Source: CBDFGN01 sp965247065 (lineage in GTDB: Bacteria > Bacteroidota > Bacteroidia > Cytophagales > Cyclobacteriaceae). From it: a stretch of 64,000 nucleotides of DNA. The notes under the pieces are model-generated. The model searched no databases and was not told where the DNA came from. It was given only the letters and a program-made list of their open reading frames with translations. The stretch is taken from the NCBI GenBank assembly GCA_965247065.1, contig CBDFGN010000006.1, positions 2,542,001 to 2,606,000 of the forward strand, read 5' to 3'. The position numbers were made by a program, and so were the translations under genes. Below are positions 27,433-35,863 of this stretch, piece after piece; position 1 is the stretch's first letter, and every line of letters starts with the position of its first letter.

Positions 27433-27539
27433 CAGGGTGTTCCGGTGATCTACTTTAAATGAGTCCCATCAGGGATGTTGGCACGTTCCATCCGACCGGA
27501 TGAGACGATTATTACTTTTTTCGGCCTCAGCTTTGAGAC

Positions 27540-27659
27540 ATGATGATAAATCATACGCCTGAAAAACCATTTCATATTGGGTTGATTTTGCTGGGCATTG
27601 CGGTAGCTGCGATTGCCCTGATTTTTGTTGGATGGCAAACAGGCGAATTGATCAACTAA
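27540..27659 (+). CDS. Single-helix membrane microprotein
   Basis: 39 codons from ATG 27540: 'MMINHTPEKPFHIG' then one hydrophobic helix ('LILLGIAVAAIALIFVGW') and a polar end 'QTGELIN'. It ends 11 bp before the SRPBCC start, so translation is likely linked. The clean helix and close spacing support a real gene; no family is recognised. Confidence 0.5.
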   Translation: MMINHTPEKPFHIGLILLGIAVAAIALIFVGWQTGELIN

Positions 27660-27670
27660 AAAAAAGTAAG

Positions 27671-28162
27671 ATGAAAACACAAGGGCGGTATCTGGAAATT
27701 GAAATTCGGGCTCCCAGAGAAAAGATCTGGGATGCGCTGGCCGACATCAACAATTATCATCGTTGGAATTCAGTGGTACCCTATGGCCGGGGGACATTGC
27801 AGGTTGGAAATACTCTGAAGGTCAGCATTAAGATGCCCAAAAAAGATGCCCGACTAGGACAATGTAAGGTAAACGAGGTTAAGCCGGGTCACTACTTTAT
27901 TCTTTCCCGGAAAATGGGTTTTAAATGGGCATTGTACATGGAACATGGCTTCATCATACACCCTATTGATGCGGAGCAAAACCGCTTCAAGTTTATCCAA
28001 ACCCTTGAGGGGTCAGGGTTTTTATGGTTTGCGCTGGCTGGGTTCCTTAGCCCGGTTTGGGCGCGCTTCCGACAAATGAATTTGGATTTGAAAAGTTACG
28101 TTGAAAAAACCCGGAATCATGAGTCTTCAGAAAGACTGGAATTGAATCAGATCGCACCCTAA
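27671..28162 (+). CDS. SRPBCC-family (START-like) protein
   Basis: 163 residues from ATG 27671 (the open frame begins at 27632, but that ATG lies inside the preceding small gene). 'EIEIRAPREKIWDALADINN' and 'YHRWNSVVPYGRGTLQVG' form the first strands/helices of the Bet v1-like hydrophobic pocket; the C-terminal helix is 'FRQMNLDLKSYVEK'. Such proteins bind or cyclise small hydrophobic ligands; function here unknown. Eleven bp after the membrane microprotein. Confidence 0.8.
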   Translation: MKTQGRYLEIEIRAPREKIWDALADINNYHRWNSVVPYGRGTLQVGNTLKVSIKMPKKDARLGQCKVNEVKPGHYFILSRKMGFKWALYMEHGFIIHPIDAEQNRFKFIQTLEGSGFLWFALAGFLSPVWARFRQMNLDLKSYVEKTRNHESSERLELNQIAP

Positions 28163-28165
28163 CCG

Positions 28166-28322
28166 TTGTAACCGGACTATCCATGGCCAGGATGAAACAG
28201 TAAATAGCTTTAATGGGGATTTGCAGAAGTTTACATTGGATGATGTAATAAAAGGAGCAGATAATTTGTATAAGGAGCGGTATCGTCCTCAGCTACATTT
28301 TACTTCAAAAAGAGGATGGGGC
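28166..28322 (+). pseudogene. GH32 gene fragment
   Basis: One frame reads 'TIHGQDETVNSFNGDLQKF' then 'LDDVIKGADNLYKERYRPQ' and 'LHFTSKRGWG'. It corresponds to the segment before and into the WNDPNG motif of GH32 (compare 'YKEELRPQVHFTTRRGWNND' in the gene at 10762) and breaks off abruptly at 28322, one residue into the motif. It is too diverged to be a recent copy of the intact gene. Confidence 0.65.
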
Positions 28323-28510
28323 GCAATTTGGAGCACGCCTACAGCCCCCTTGTCACGGTAAATAATCTCTGGAAATTTTATCTCCTCTCGGTTCGGACCA
28401 AATCGGTAGTTTACATATATGTAACCATCCTCTGCTAAGGTCCCAAATGCTTTAAATGTTGGATCTTTGACCAGCAGGTCCGAGCAATAACCAATTACCC
28501 TCCGCATCAA
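28319..28510 (-). pseudogene. Unrecognised gene fragment abutting the GH32 scrap
   Basis: Minus-strand frame from ATG 28510 reads 'MMRRVIGYCSDLLVKD', 'GTLAEDGYIYVNYRFG' and 'EIIYRDKGAVGVLQIAPH', protein-like with no family I can name, and loses sense exactly where the GH32 fragment ends (about 28322). Two unrelated fragments meeting at one point suggests a deletion or rearrangement join. Confidence 0.35.
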
Positions 28511-28543
28511 TTAGCCCATTGACGGTAATTAAAACGACAGCAA

Positions 28544-28636
28544 ATGAAAAATTTGACTAAAATTCTGCTTCTTACAATGTCTGCGGTAAGTTGCAATGCA
28601 GTAAGGAATAAGAATATGAACGACAAAAAAATGTAG
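28544..28636 (+). CDS. Short lipoprotein leader, possibly the detached front of the VOC gene
   Basis: 30 codons: 'MKNLTKILLLTMSAVSCNAV...' with lipobox 'SAVSC', ending at TAG 28634-28636. Adding one base near 28634 would place it in frame with 'EQKQIIMSDTTPK...', i.e. the following VOC protein, which would then be a lipoprotein. Alternatively a remnant or a separate peptide. Confidence 0.4.
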   Translation: MKNLTKILLLTMSAVSCNAVRNKNMNDKKM

Positions 28637-28653
28637 AACAAAAACAGATCATT

Positions 28654-29079
28654 ATGAGTGACACGACACCAAAAGTTACCGGCATAGGTGGAATTTTCTT
28701 TCGATCGAAAAATCCTCAAGAAACGAGGGAATGGTATGGTAAAAACCTGGGACTTGCAATAGATGAATTCGGTTCGCCTTTCGAATTCAGAAATGCTAAT
28801 AGACCAGAGGAAATCAATTATTTTAGATGGAGTCCATTTGAGGAAGGAACGGATTACCTCTCTCCTTCAGAGAAAGAGTTCATGATTAATTATAGGGTTC
28901 AGAATATTGAAGGTTTGGTAAAAAAACTCAAGGACAATGGTACGGCCATACTGGATAACATCGAGGAGTTTGAATATGGTAAATTTGTGCATATCATGGA
29001 TCCGGAAGGGAACAAAATTGAACTATGGGAAGCAAATGACGCTTTTTTTACCCAAATGGGAGGAGAAACGACCAAGTAG
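28654..29079 (+). CDS. VOC-family (glyoxalase/dioxygenase fold) protein
   Basis: 141 residues with two beta-alpha-beta-beta-beta modules: 'GIGGIFFRSKNPQETREWY' (about 9-27) and 'NYRVQNIEGLVKKLKDNG' (about 77-94), ending 'MDPEGNKIELWEAN' (the C-terminal metal-ligand Glu). The fold serves glyoxalase, ring-cleavage and antibiotic-sequestering proteins; small Bacteroidota members are mostly uncharacterised. The ATG at 28654 is the practical start, but see the lipoprotein leader upstream. About 100 bp before an MDR oxidoreductase. Confidence 0.85.
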   Translation: MSDTTPKVTGIGGIFFRSKNPQETREWYGKNLGLAIDEFGSPFEFRNANRPEEINYFRWSPFEEGTDYLSPSEKEFMINYRVQNIEGLVKKLKDNGTAILDNIEEFEYGKFVHIMDPEGNKIELWEANDAFFTQMGGETTK

Positions 29080-29178
29080 CATTGACTACGGACGACAATC
29101 AAACCCAAACTTTGAAGTACTTCACTAAGAAATTGGTACACAAAGAATCAAAAAGCCGCCGCCGGTAGCTCCCACCAA

Positions 29179-30168
29179 ATGAAAGCCGTTGTATACGCAA
29201 AATACGGGCCGCCAAGTGTTCTCGAAGTCAAAAATGTAGAAAAACCTGCTCCCAAAGACCATGAAGTACTGGTAAGGCTATATGCAACTACCGTGAATCC
29301 AACAGATTGCGCAATGCTCAGAGCGAAACCGTTTATTATGAGGTTTTTCACTGGGCTGTTCAAACCAAACAAATCGATTCTTGGAACCGAATTTGCAGGT
29401 GATATTGAGGCTATTGGCAAAGCTGTAACCTCGTTCAGAGTTCGAGATAAAGTTTTTGGATTTGATGACTCTGGCATAAGTTCTTATGCCGAATATATGG
29501 TAATATCAGAAGATAAAGCACTGACTATCATTCCGAAAGATATCCCTTATGAGCAAGCTGCAGCGAGTACTGAAGGTGCACACTACGCGTATAATTTCAT
29601 AAACAAGGTGGATATTAAAAATGTGCATAAAGTGCTTGTTAATGGTGCCTCAGGAGGTATTGGTTCTGCGACCGTTCAATTACTAAAATATTTTGGTGCC
29701 GAGGTAACTGCAGTATGCAATGCCAAAAATGTGGAACTAGTTAAGTCATTGGGAGCAAGCAGAACAATTGATTATACAAAAGAGGATTTTACAAAAGATA
29801 ATGAGAAATATGATTTTGTCTTTGACAGTGTTGGCAAAAGTTCTTTTCGTAAATGCAAGCCATTGCTAAAACCTGGTGGCGTATATATGTCATCGGAATT
29901 AGGGTGGATGGTTCAAAATCTTTTCTTCGCTCTTATTACAGATGTATTTGGAAGCATGCCTGGGCAAGCAGGGAAAAAAGTCAAATTCCCATATCCCTCA
30001 AACATAACGCGAAGCGTTCATTTGATTAAAAAAATCATAAAAGAAGGAAAATTTAAATCGGTGATAGATAGATCGTATCCGCTGGAGCAAATTGCGGAAG
30101 CGTTCAAGTACGTTGAAAAAGGTCAAAAAACAGGAAACGTTGTAATCACACTGGATGCTAACAACTAA
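29179..30168 (+). CDS. Zinc-free MDR (quinone oxidoreductase-like) dehydrogenase
   Basis: 329 residues, intact. 'MKAVVYAKYGPPSVLEVKNV' start, 'GTEFAGDIEAIGK' (about 74), NADPH Rossmann loop 'VNGASGGIGSATVQLLKYFG' (about 154), C-terminus 'GNVVITLDANN'. No structural-zinc cysteine cluster. Expected to reduce quinones or enones with NADPH in the cytoplasm. Clearly paralogous to the frameshifted copy at 20153-21135 and the scrap at 20080-20150. Confidence 0.9.
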   Translation: MKAVVYAKYGPPSVLEVKNVEKPAPKDHEVLVRLYATTVNPTDCAMLRAKPFIMRFFTGLFKPNKSILGTEFAGDIEAIGKAVTSFRVRDKVFGFDDSGISSYAEYMVISEDKALTIIPKDIPYEQAAASTEGAHYAYNFINKVDIKNVHKVLVNGASGGIGSATVQLLKYFGAEVTAVCNAKNVELVKSLGASRTIDYTKEDFTKDNEKYDFVFDSVGKSSFRKCKPLLKPGGVYMSSELGWMVQNLFFALITDVFGSMPGQAGKKVKFPYPSNITRSVHLIKKIIKEGKFKSVIDRSYPLEQIAEAFKYVEKGQKTGNVVITLDANN

Positions 30169-30276
30169 CCCTGACAAGATATATGTTAGAAATATTAACG
30201 AAACTCAACGAATCTATTTGCATTTGTGTCAATCGATAAGAAACATTATGCTGGAGAATCGTTTTGGAAATAAGTA

Positions 30277-30837
30277 ATGATAAAGATGAATAGGGCCTTA
30301 TTAATTCCAATGATAATCGGAATCATTGCGATTGCTATATTCTTGATCGTTTCTTCAACTTTAACCTCAGTATTAGTATTCATCCCTGGAATAATAATAA
30401 CCTACCTGGTATACTTAAACACTTTTTATAAGAAGACACCAAATCCTGAAAGAATATTGCCTCTTTACCTATTATCATTGGGGATTCAATTTATTCATTT
30501 CACTGAAGAATATTTAACTGATTTTACTACAGAAATCCCCCGGCTATTTGGTCAGCAAGCATACCCAAAAGATTATTGGTTAATATTTAATATGATGGCC
30601 TATTTCTTTTTCATAATTGGAGGAATCGTTCTGTTCAAGCGGATAAAGGAATTGATGATAATTCCGTTGTTCTTCATTCTTGTAGGAGTAATATTCAATT
30701 CCATAGCACATATAATGATTTCAATTTATGTTGCAGGGTATTTTTCAGGACTATATACAGCTTTGATTTATGCTGTTATTGGACCCATATTGATAAGAAG
30801 AGTTTTCGATGAAACCAATACTGTGGAGACGAATTAG
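30277..30837 (+). CDS. HXXEE-domain membrane protein
   Basis: 186 residues (a second ATG at 30286 is equally possible). Five to six hydrophobic helices; the diagnostic H-x-x-E-E is seen as 'QFIHFTEEYLTDF' (about 71-83), and 'FNSIAHIMISIYVAGYFSGL' near 150 matches the family's second conserved histidine helix. Function unknown; the conserved His/Glu cluster suggests a metal-binding membrane enzyme or carrier. Low G+C, convergent with the ester-cyclase gene. Confidence 0.78.
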   Translation: MIKMNRALLIPMIIGIIAIAIFLIVSSTLTSVLVFIPGIIITYLVYLNTFYKKTPNPERILPLYLLSLGIQFIHFTEEYLTDFTTEIPRLFGQQAYPKDYWLIFNMMAYFFFIIGGIVLFKRIKELMIIPLFFILVGVIFNSIAHIMISIYVAGYFSGLYTALIYAVIGPILIRRVFDETNTVETN

Positions 30838-30851
30838 GGAATAGATTTTGA

Positions 30852-31280
30852 TCAGGGTGATGTAGAACAAGGGTTCTTTCCGTCAAGACAGGTAAGAAAT
30901 GAACCACTTGGAAGTAATTCCAATTGCTCGAAAAGCCCCATAAAGTCCCAGGTGTTATATGCCTCTAAAATCTTGTCTTTTTTAACACGAACAAATCCTC
31001 CACTGGTCATCGAAACGCTATTTCCGCTCTTTACATCCTGCGCCGAGAAGATCGCCATAATAGCCAGCCAGTCTTTGTACTCCGAGTACAATTCCACGGT
31101 GACTTTCACATTTCCCACAAGTTGGAGGAGCCTGGAGTGAAATGTTTCAAAGTCGTTGGGTCCCAGAGGAGGCGGAAGACCAAGGCCATGCGCCTTTCCA
31201 TCCGGAACAAACGTGTCGTGGATGGCTTGGGTTTGTCCTTCGGCCCACACTTCTTGAAACCACTTCTCAACTAGTGTCAT
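30852..31280 (-). CDS. SnoaL-like ester cyclase / NTF2-fold protein, 5' end replaced by IS630
   Basis: 142 residues from ATG 31280. 'VEKWFQEVWAEGQTQAIHD', 'TFVPDGKAHGLGLPP' and 'NTWDFMGLFEQLELL' fit the SnoaL/ester-cyclase branch of the NTF2 fold. The current ATG lies inside the IS630 terminal repeat (CATGACAC) and the first codons M-T-L derive from the IS. Joining the flank on the other side of the IS through the TA duplication gives M-T-K-I-E-L-V-E-K-W in frame, the inferred original start (ATG at 32497). The protein is thus nearly full length, but its native promoter is now 1.2 kb away. Confidence 0.8.
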   Translation of the reverse strand: MTLVEKWFQEVWAEGQTQAIHDTFVPDGKAHGLGLPPPLGPNDFETFHSRLLQLVGNVKVTVELYSEYKDWLAIMAIFSAQDVKSGNSVSMTSGGFVRVKKDKILEAYNTWDFMGLFEQLELLPSGSFLTCLDGKNPCSTSP

Positions 31281-32481
31281 GTCAATTATAATATGACGTA
31301 ATATTTTTGTATCTTTGCCGTACATCAAACTTAAAGATTATGGCAAGATATAAAGTGACATTAGCAAAAGTGGAACGCCAAGAGCTAATGGCAATTATTA
31401 ACAAAGGCAAGCATACTTCTCAAAAGTTTCGCAGCGCATATATTTTGTTGAACTGTGATAAGGGACCATATGCAGAGAAGGTAACCAATGAGCAGATCAG
31501 CAAGGTACTGAAGGTAGGCATGCGTACCATTGACCGGGTCAAAAAACGATTTGTAGAAGAAGGCTTTGAGGCGGTATTGGAGCGCAAACCAACCACCAGG
31601 ACCTATAGTCGTAAGGTAGATGGTGACATCGAAGCGCATCTGATAGCGCTGTGCTGCAGTAAACCACCTGAAGGATATGCCCGATGGTCGCTTCGGCTGC
31701 TGTCAGATAAGATGGTAGAGCTTCAATATACTGACAGCATTTCTCACGAAACGGTGCGTACCGTTTTAAAAAAACGCCTTAAAACCCTGGAAGGTAAGCC
31801 AGTGGATTATTCCCCCCAAATCCGACAGTAGCTTTGTGGCACACATGGAGCAGGTGTTAGATGTGTATAAACGGCCTTATGATCCTGAAAGTCCGGTAGT
31901 ATGCATGGATGAAACGCCCAAACAATTGATTAAGGAAACCAGGATAACCGAGCCGATGCAAAAGGGCAAAGCAACCAGGGTGGATTATGAATACCGGCGT
32001 TGCGGGGTGTGTAATGTGTTTATTGCCAGTGAGCCGGTCACAGGAAAGCGAATGGTTAAGCTTACCGAGAGGAAAACCCGGAAAGACTGGGCTAAGTTCA
32101 TCAAAGAGATTGCTGATCAGATGTATCCTGATTCTGGGAAGATCACCTTAGTGATGGACAATTATATCACACATACAGCTGCCTCCTTATATGAAACATA
32201 TCCTCCCGAAGAAGCAAAAAGAATATGGGATCGGTTTGAGCTTGTATATACACCAAAACATGGAAGCTGGCTGAACATGGCAGAAATTGAACTCAGTGTG
32301 CTTTCCAGACAATGCTTAAGTAGACGAATTGACAGTATGGAGATAATCCGAAAAGAAGTGAAAGCATGGGAGGAACATCGAAACAACAAGAACGCCAGTA
32401 TTGATTGGCGCTTTACAACAAAAGATGCACGGATAAAATTAAAAAAGCTTTATCCGTCAATTCGAACTTGACATGACACTA
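31272..32481 (+). mobile_element. IS630-family insertion sequence with TA target duplication
   Basis: Element body 31274-32479 (1206 bp). Terminal inverted repeats: left GTGTCATGTCAA, right its complement TTGACATGACAC. Flanked by TA (31272-31273 and 32480-32481), the TA duplication typical of IS630/Tc1. It sits in the fifth/sixth codon of an ester-cyclase gene. A -7-like box TATCTTTG at 31310-31317 precedes the transposase. Confidence 0.93.
31340..32471 (+). CDS. IS630-family DDE transposase in two frames
   Basis: Part A (31340-31831) carries the N-terminal helix-turn-helix ('NEQISKVLKVGMRTIDRVKK'). Part B (31836-32471; its frame is open from 31770) carries the DDE catalytic domain: 'VVCMDETPKQL' (D), 'TLVMDNYITH' (D) and 'PKHGSWLNMAEIE' (E). 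Part B's frame is blocked by TAA at 31767-31769, so the switch must happen at or after the A7 run 31768-31774. Loss of one A or gain of two joins the parts as '...LKPWKV...' family-like sequence. This may be transcriptional slippage or ribosomal frameshifting, both known among IS elements, or simple inactivation. Confidence 0.85.
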
Positions 32482-32698
32482 GTTCAATTTTAGTCATGAT
32501 AATGACAAGAGCAAGTTAATAAACTAACCTGGAAATCATGTTGATCAGGTCCTTTCGAGGGTTAAGTTAAGAAAGCCGATGGACACCTTCAGGACCCCAG
32601 GCAAGAGAATCACTGCCGGGGTCATACAAGAAATAGACACCCATTCATTAAAGTTGAATTCGCGGAAATAAATAATTCGAAAGAATTCAAATTGTGAA

Positions 32699-33334
32699 TT
32701 AATTCCTATCGTCCTTGAACTTTTTGTACCAATGGGTGCCGTCACAAAAAGGCTTGTTTTTGGAACCGCCACAACGACACATCGTGAAATGCTCTTCTGA
32801 GGCGCCCTCGCCACGAGTTGTATCAATGAGGTCAGGCTCTCCAGATACAACGTATGGTCCATTCGGGGCAACAAATATGGATGGCTCTTCTTCCCGATTG
32901 CGGTATTCGACATCACCCACAGAATAACTCAAAGCGCCAGATGGACACTTGTTGATAGTAGCAACAATCTCTTCCACTTCATCAGAATCAGGATGAATCC
33001 AGGGTTCTTCATTCAAATGAAAAACAGAAGCAAGGCCATCAGTACAACGTCCTGCATGGGCACAAATTCCACGATTATCATGAATGGTGATTTTCTTCCC
33101 CACGTAATTCTCTCTTTTATCCTCAACCCTGCCTTCTAATTTATCAGATGAAAATCCTATTCTTCCATGGGTTCCATCACAGTAAGGTTTATTCGCCGAA
33201 CCACCACATCGGCAAAGCGCCATTGATTCTTTGGTTTCCAATGGCCCATTGCGATTGGCTAAATTCTTAAGACCCTTGATCACGTAGGGCCCGTTTTTCA
33301 TTGGTGAAATGCTCGGTTTATCTTCAGAATTCAT
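32699..33334 (-). CDS. CDGSH - divergent ferredoxin - CDGSH iron-sulfur protein
   Basis: 211 residues. Two complete CDGSH motifs, 'CRCGGSANKPYCDGTH' (41-56) and 'CRCGGSKNKPFCDGTH' (186-201), each ligating a [2Fe-2S] cluster through Cys3-His. Between them is a Fer4_19-type divergent monocluster domain (about 78-140; Cys91, Cys97, Cys130 in 'ICAHAGRC' and 'NKCPSG'). Probable cytosolic redox or Fe-S transfer protein; substrate unknown. Stand-alone, convergent with the IS630 region. Three-domain proteins of this order occur in bacteria; I rate identity as near certain. Confidence 0.92.
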   Translation of the reverse strand: MNSEDKPSISPMKNGPYVIKGLKNLANRNGPLETKESMALCRCGGSANKPYCDGTHGRIGFSSDKLEGRVEDKRENYVGKKITIHDNRGICAHAGRCTDGLASVFHLNEEPWIHPDSDEVEEIVATINKCPSGALSYSVGDVEYRNREEEPSIFVAPNGPYVVSGEPDLIDTTRGEGASEEHFTMCRCGGSKNKPFCDGTHWYKKFKDDRN

Positions 33335-33911
33335 GTCTTTCTAAATTATATGAACAATCGTAACACTTACGTCAATTGAATATCATGTACCATATGCCCA
33401 TAAGGTCCCATTCTCTCATTTTTTCCCAATTGGATTAAGAACAAAAGTCAAAAGATATAAAATAAATCATGGAATAATTAACGGTAACTGTTTTACATCA
33501 GGAGAGTTCCTGACATACAAATAGGCAAAATTAAGCTTCTGGCTGAACAGCTACCAAAAGATTGGCGCTTAAAGCCCGGCGGCGTCTGCCAGTCACGAAC
33601 CGATTTCACAGGCGCAAGAAGGGCGGTGAGGTTATGGTAAGCCTACCTCGGAGTTGAGCGGGGTTGATAGATCCAATTCCTACTGGATTAAGTTCCCCCA
33701 AAGGCATATTCCTGTCCATTTAATTCCTTGTAACCAGCCCTTCCGATCTTGCTTCCACTTCGGCCTCCGGCCCGAACCCCAGAGGTGCAGCAGTAATCTT
33801 CCTTAATAGATGATTTCTATTTCGAGGTTAAGTATATTAAGTATTATAAATGTAAACCTGAATTTTATGTTTGATCGGGGTTCACTATCAGTTCTCAAAA
33901 ATACATTCATC
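33335..33911. other. Gene-free interval (577 bp)
   Basis: No supported frame. The open frame of the next gene extends to 33810, but that part does not look coding. Confidence 0.45.
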
Positions 33912-35099
33912 ATGAAAACATTTACTCAAGTTGCGCTGCTGATGGCCCTTGGTTGGTCAGGCTCCTTTGCCTCGGAATTCAAAGCCGGTAAACATATGAC
34001 TATTGGTGAACCTGTCAAGGGTAATTTATACATGGCAGCCCGGGAGATTAGTGTGGATGCCCCTGTGAGCGGTGATATAATAATTTCAGGAGGAAAATTA
34101 TATCTCAACGATACCATTGGTCAAGATCTGCTAAGTTGTGGTGGCAGTACTATAATCAACGGTATTGTTGGTGGCGATATACGCGCCTGCGGGGGTGCTA
34201 TAGAAATATTTAACAGCGTCGGAGGTGACCTGGTTATTTTTGGAGGTACTGTTCAGATAGGTAAAAAATCTATCATTGATGGGGACTTGATTTTACTTGG
34301 TGGAAGGGTAACCATCAACGGCACGGTTAGGGGCAATATTTCGCTTGCCGCAGGTGAGATGGTGTTTAACGGAATCGCTGAAAATGATTTCGAAGCAGAA
34401 GTCGGATCGGCGAACATTAATGGCGAAATACATGGTTCATCGGTGATAGCGGCAAATCAGATAAATCTGGGAGCAGACGCAGGGTTTTACAAAGATGTAA
34501 GGTATTGGACAGAGCACGGCGAGATGGATTTCGGGGAAGCCTTATCCGGGGCAAGAGCAATTTTTGACCCAGCCCTTGAAGTGGAAGATGATGCTTTTAG
34601 TATTCCGTCCCTGGGATTAGGTGTATTTCTTTTTACGTCTTTATTATTTCTATCAGCTACCCTAATTATCATATTGTTAAATCTCCTATTCCCAGATACA
34701 TTAACTAGTGCTGCCTCTAAATTAAAGGATTCATTTATCAGGAGTTTTGGGTATGGCGTTCTCTACCTGGTACTAATTCCGTTAGGATCCATATTCCTGA
34801 TAATGATAGTTATCGGGATCCCACTGGGTGTGCTTTTTCTAGTTTTGTATGCCTTCAGTTTAGTTTTTAGTCTAACCATAGCAGCCCCGGTGATAGCTCA
34901 GTACATTAATGCTTACTACGATAAGAAATGGAGCCCAGGAATTGTGATCATCGTTTCAGTGGCCTTATTCATTGTTTTTCACTTTGTGGCGTTAATTCCC
35001 TTTTTAGGCTGGTTGGTAACGTTTATTTTGGTTGGAGGTACATTCGGAGCCATTATTCTATCATTGTTAAGACCATCTGAAAAAACGATAGTAGCTTGA
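33912..35099 (+). CDS. Bactofilin-like beta-helix protein with C-terminal membrane domain
   Basis: 395 residues from ATG 33912, chosen because it gives a signal peptide ('MKTFTQVALLMALGWSGSFA') that the upstream ATG does not. Residues ~25-200 are repeating short strands with glycine turns ('GGDIRACGGAIEIF', 'GGDLVIFGGTVQIG', 'DGDLILLGGRVTING'), the polymer-forming right-handed beta-helix seen in bactofilins. Residues ~245-390 hold four hydrophobic helices. Such fusions are usually annotated as polymer-forming cytoskeletal/membrane proteins; with an exported helix this one probably acts at the periplasmic face. Role unknown. Confidence 0.8.
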   Translation: MKTFTQVALLMALGWSGSFASEFKAGKHMTIGEPVKGNLYMAAREISVDAPVSGDIIISGGKLYLNDTIGQDLLSCGGSTIINGIVGGDIRACGGAIEIFNSVGGDLVIFGGTVQIGKKSIIDGDLILLGGRVTINGTVRGNISLAAGEMVFNGIAENDFEAEVGSANINGEIHGSSVIAANQINLGADAGFYKDVRYWTEHGEMDFGEALSGARAIFDPALEVEDDAFSIPSLGLGVFLFTSLLFLSATLIIILLNLLFPDTLTSAASKLKDSFIRSFGYGVLYLVLIPLGSIFLIMIVIGIPLGVLFLVLYAFSLVFSLTIAAPVIAQYINAYYDKKWSPGIVIIVSVALFIVFHFVALIPFLGWLVTFILVGGTFGAIILSLLRPSEKTIVA

Positions 35100-35225
35100 A
35101 TGTATGTAAATAGGAGTTTTGGCCGCTACCAAAATGCTGCCTTAGGACTAGGATTGGAAATCTGAAAAGTGAGGGCAAAACTCCTGAAGTGGGACAAAAC
35201 TGGGTTCTATTAAAAACAGAGATTA

Positions 35226-35663
35226 TCAATGAACATGCCGAATTCCTTGACCTACAAGTATATAATTCACTGGAAAAGCTGCTATGAATCCTACCGTCAG
35301 CGCCAATAGCATTCCACCCCAAAACAGCCAGCTCGTTAACCCGGCATTCATTACGCCAGGGGTATAAACCTGAACTAAAACCTCAGCTGTTTCCATCACG
35401 GCAATGCTTAATCCCTCGGCAATTAGAACTTGCCGGATTGCATCCTTAACCCGAAAGCGAGCACGTAATAAGGGAATCAATCCTAAGGCAAAACCGAAAA
35501 CAAAACCCAGACTTATTGCCAGAACAATGGTGGCAACATTGGACAAAAGCAAAGCAATCCCGATAATCAGGCCGATAACTTCACCAATACCGCAACCCAA
35601 CAAACAATGCAGGGTTGCACTGAATGCCAGTTTGAGTTTTCCTCTGGTATCTTCAGATTCCAA
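35226..35663 (-). CDS. DUF4396-family membrane protein
   Basis: 145 residues, four hydrophobic helices. Diagnostic features: 'LHCLLGCGIGEVIGLIIG' (about 18-35, conserved His-Cys...Gly-Cys and Glu) and the C-terminal 'FPVNYILVGQGIRHVH'. Members often lie near copper or multicopper-oxidase genes, which suggests metal handling, but nothing here supports that. Convergent with the bactofilin-like gene. Confidence 0.78.
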   Translation of the reverse strand: MESEDTRGKLKLAFSATLHCLLGCGIGEVIGLIIGIALLLSNVATIVLAISLGFVFGFALGLIPLLRARFRVKDAIRQVLIAEGLSIAVMETAEVLVQVYTPGVMNAGLTSWLFWGGMLLALTVGFIAAFPVNYILVGQGIRHVH

Positions 35664-35863
35664 ATGATCGAAGTGTTCTGGATGTTATTCTTTCTCCATA
35701 CGGTGCCCTTCAAATTGAAACAGCCCATGGCTGATTAAAGTAAATATAGAACCTTTTTTTGTTGCTTACCCGGAGGTTATGACCCTATTTGGGAGCTTTG
35801 GACCAGAATTGGTAAATTTCACCAGAGTGCCACCGTATTTCGACTTATGAAGAGAAAGAAGAT

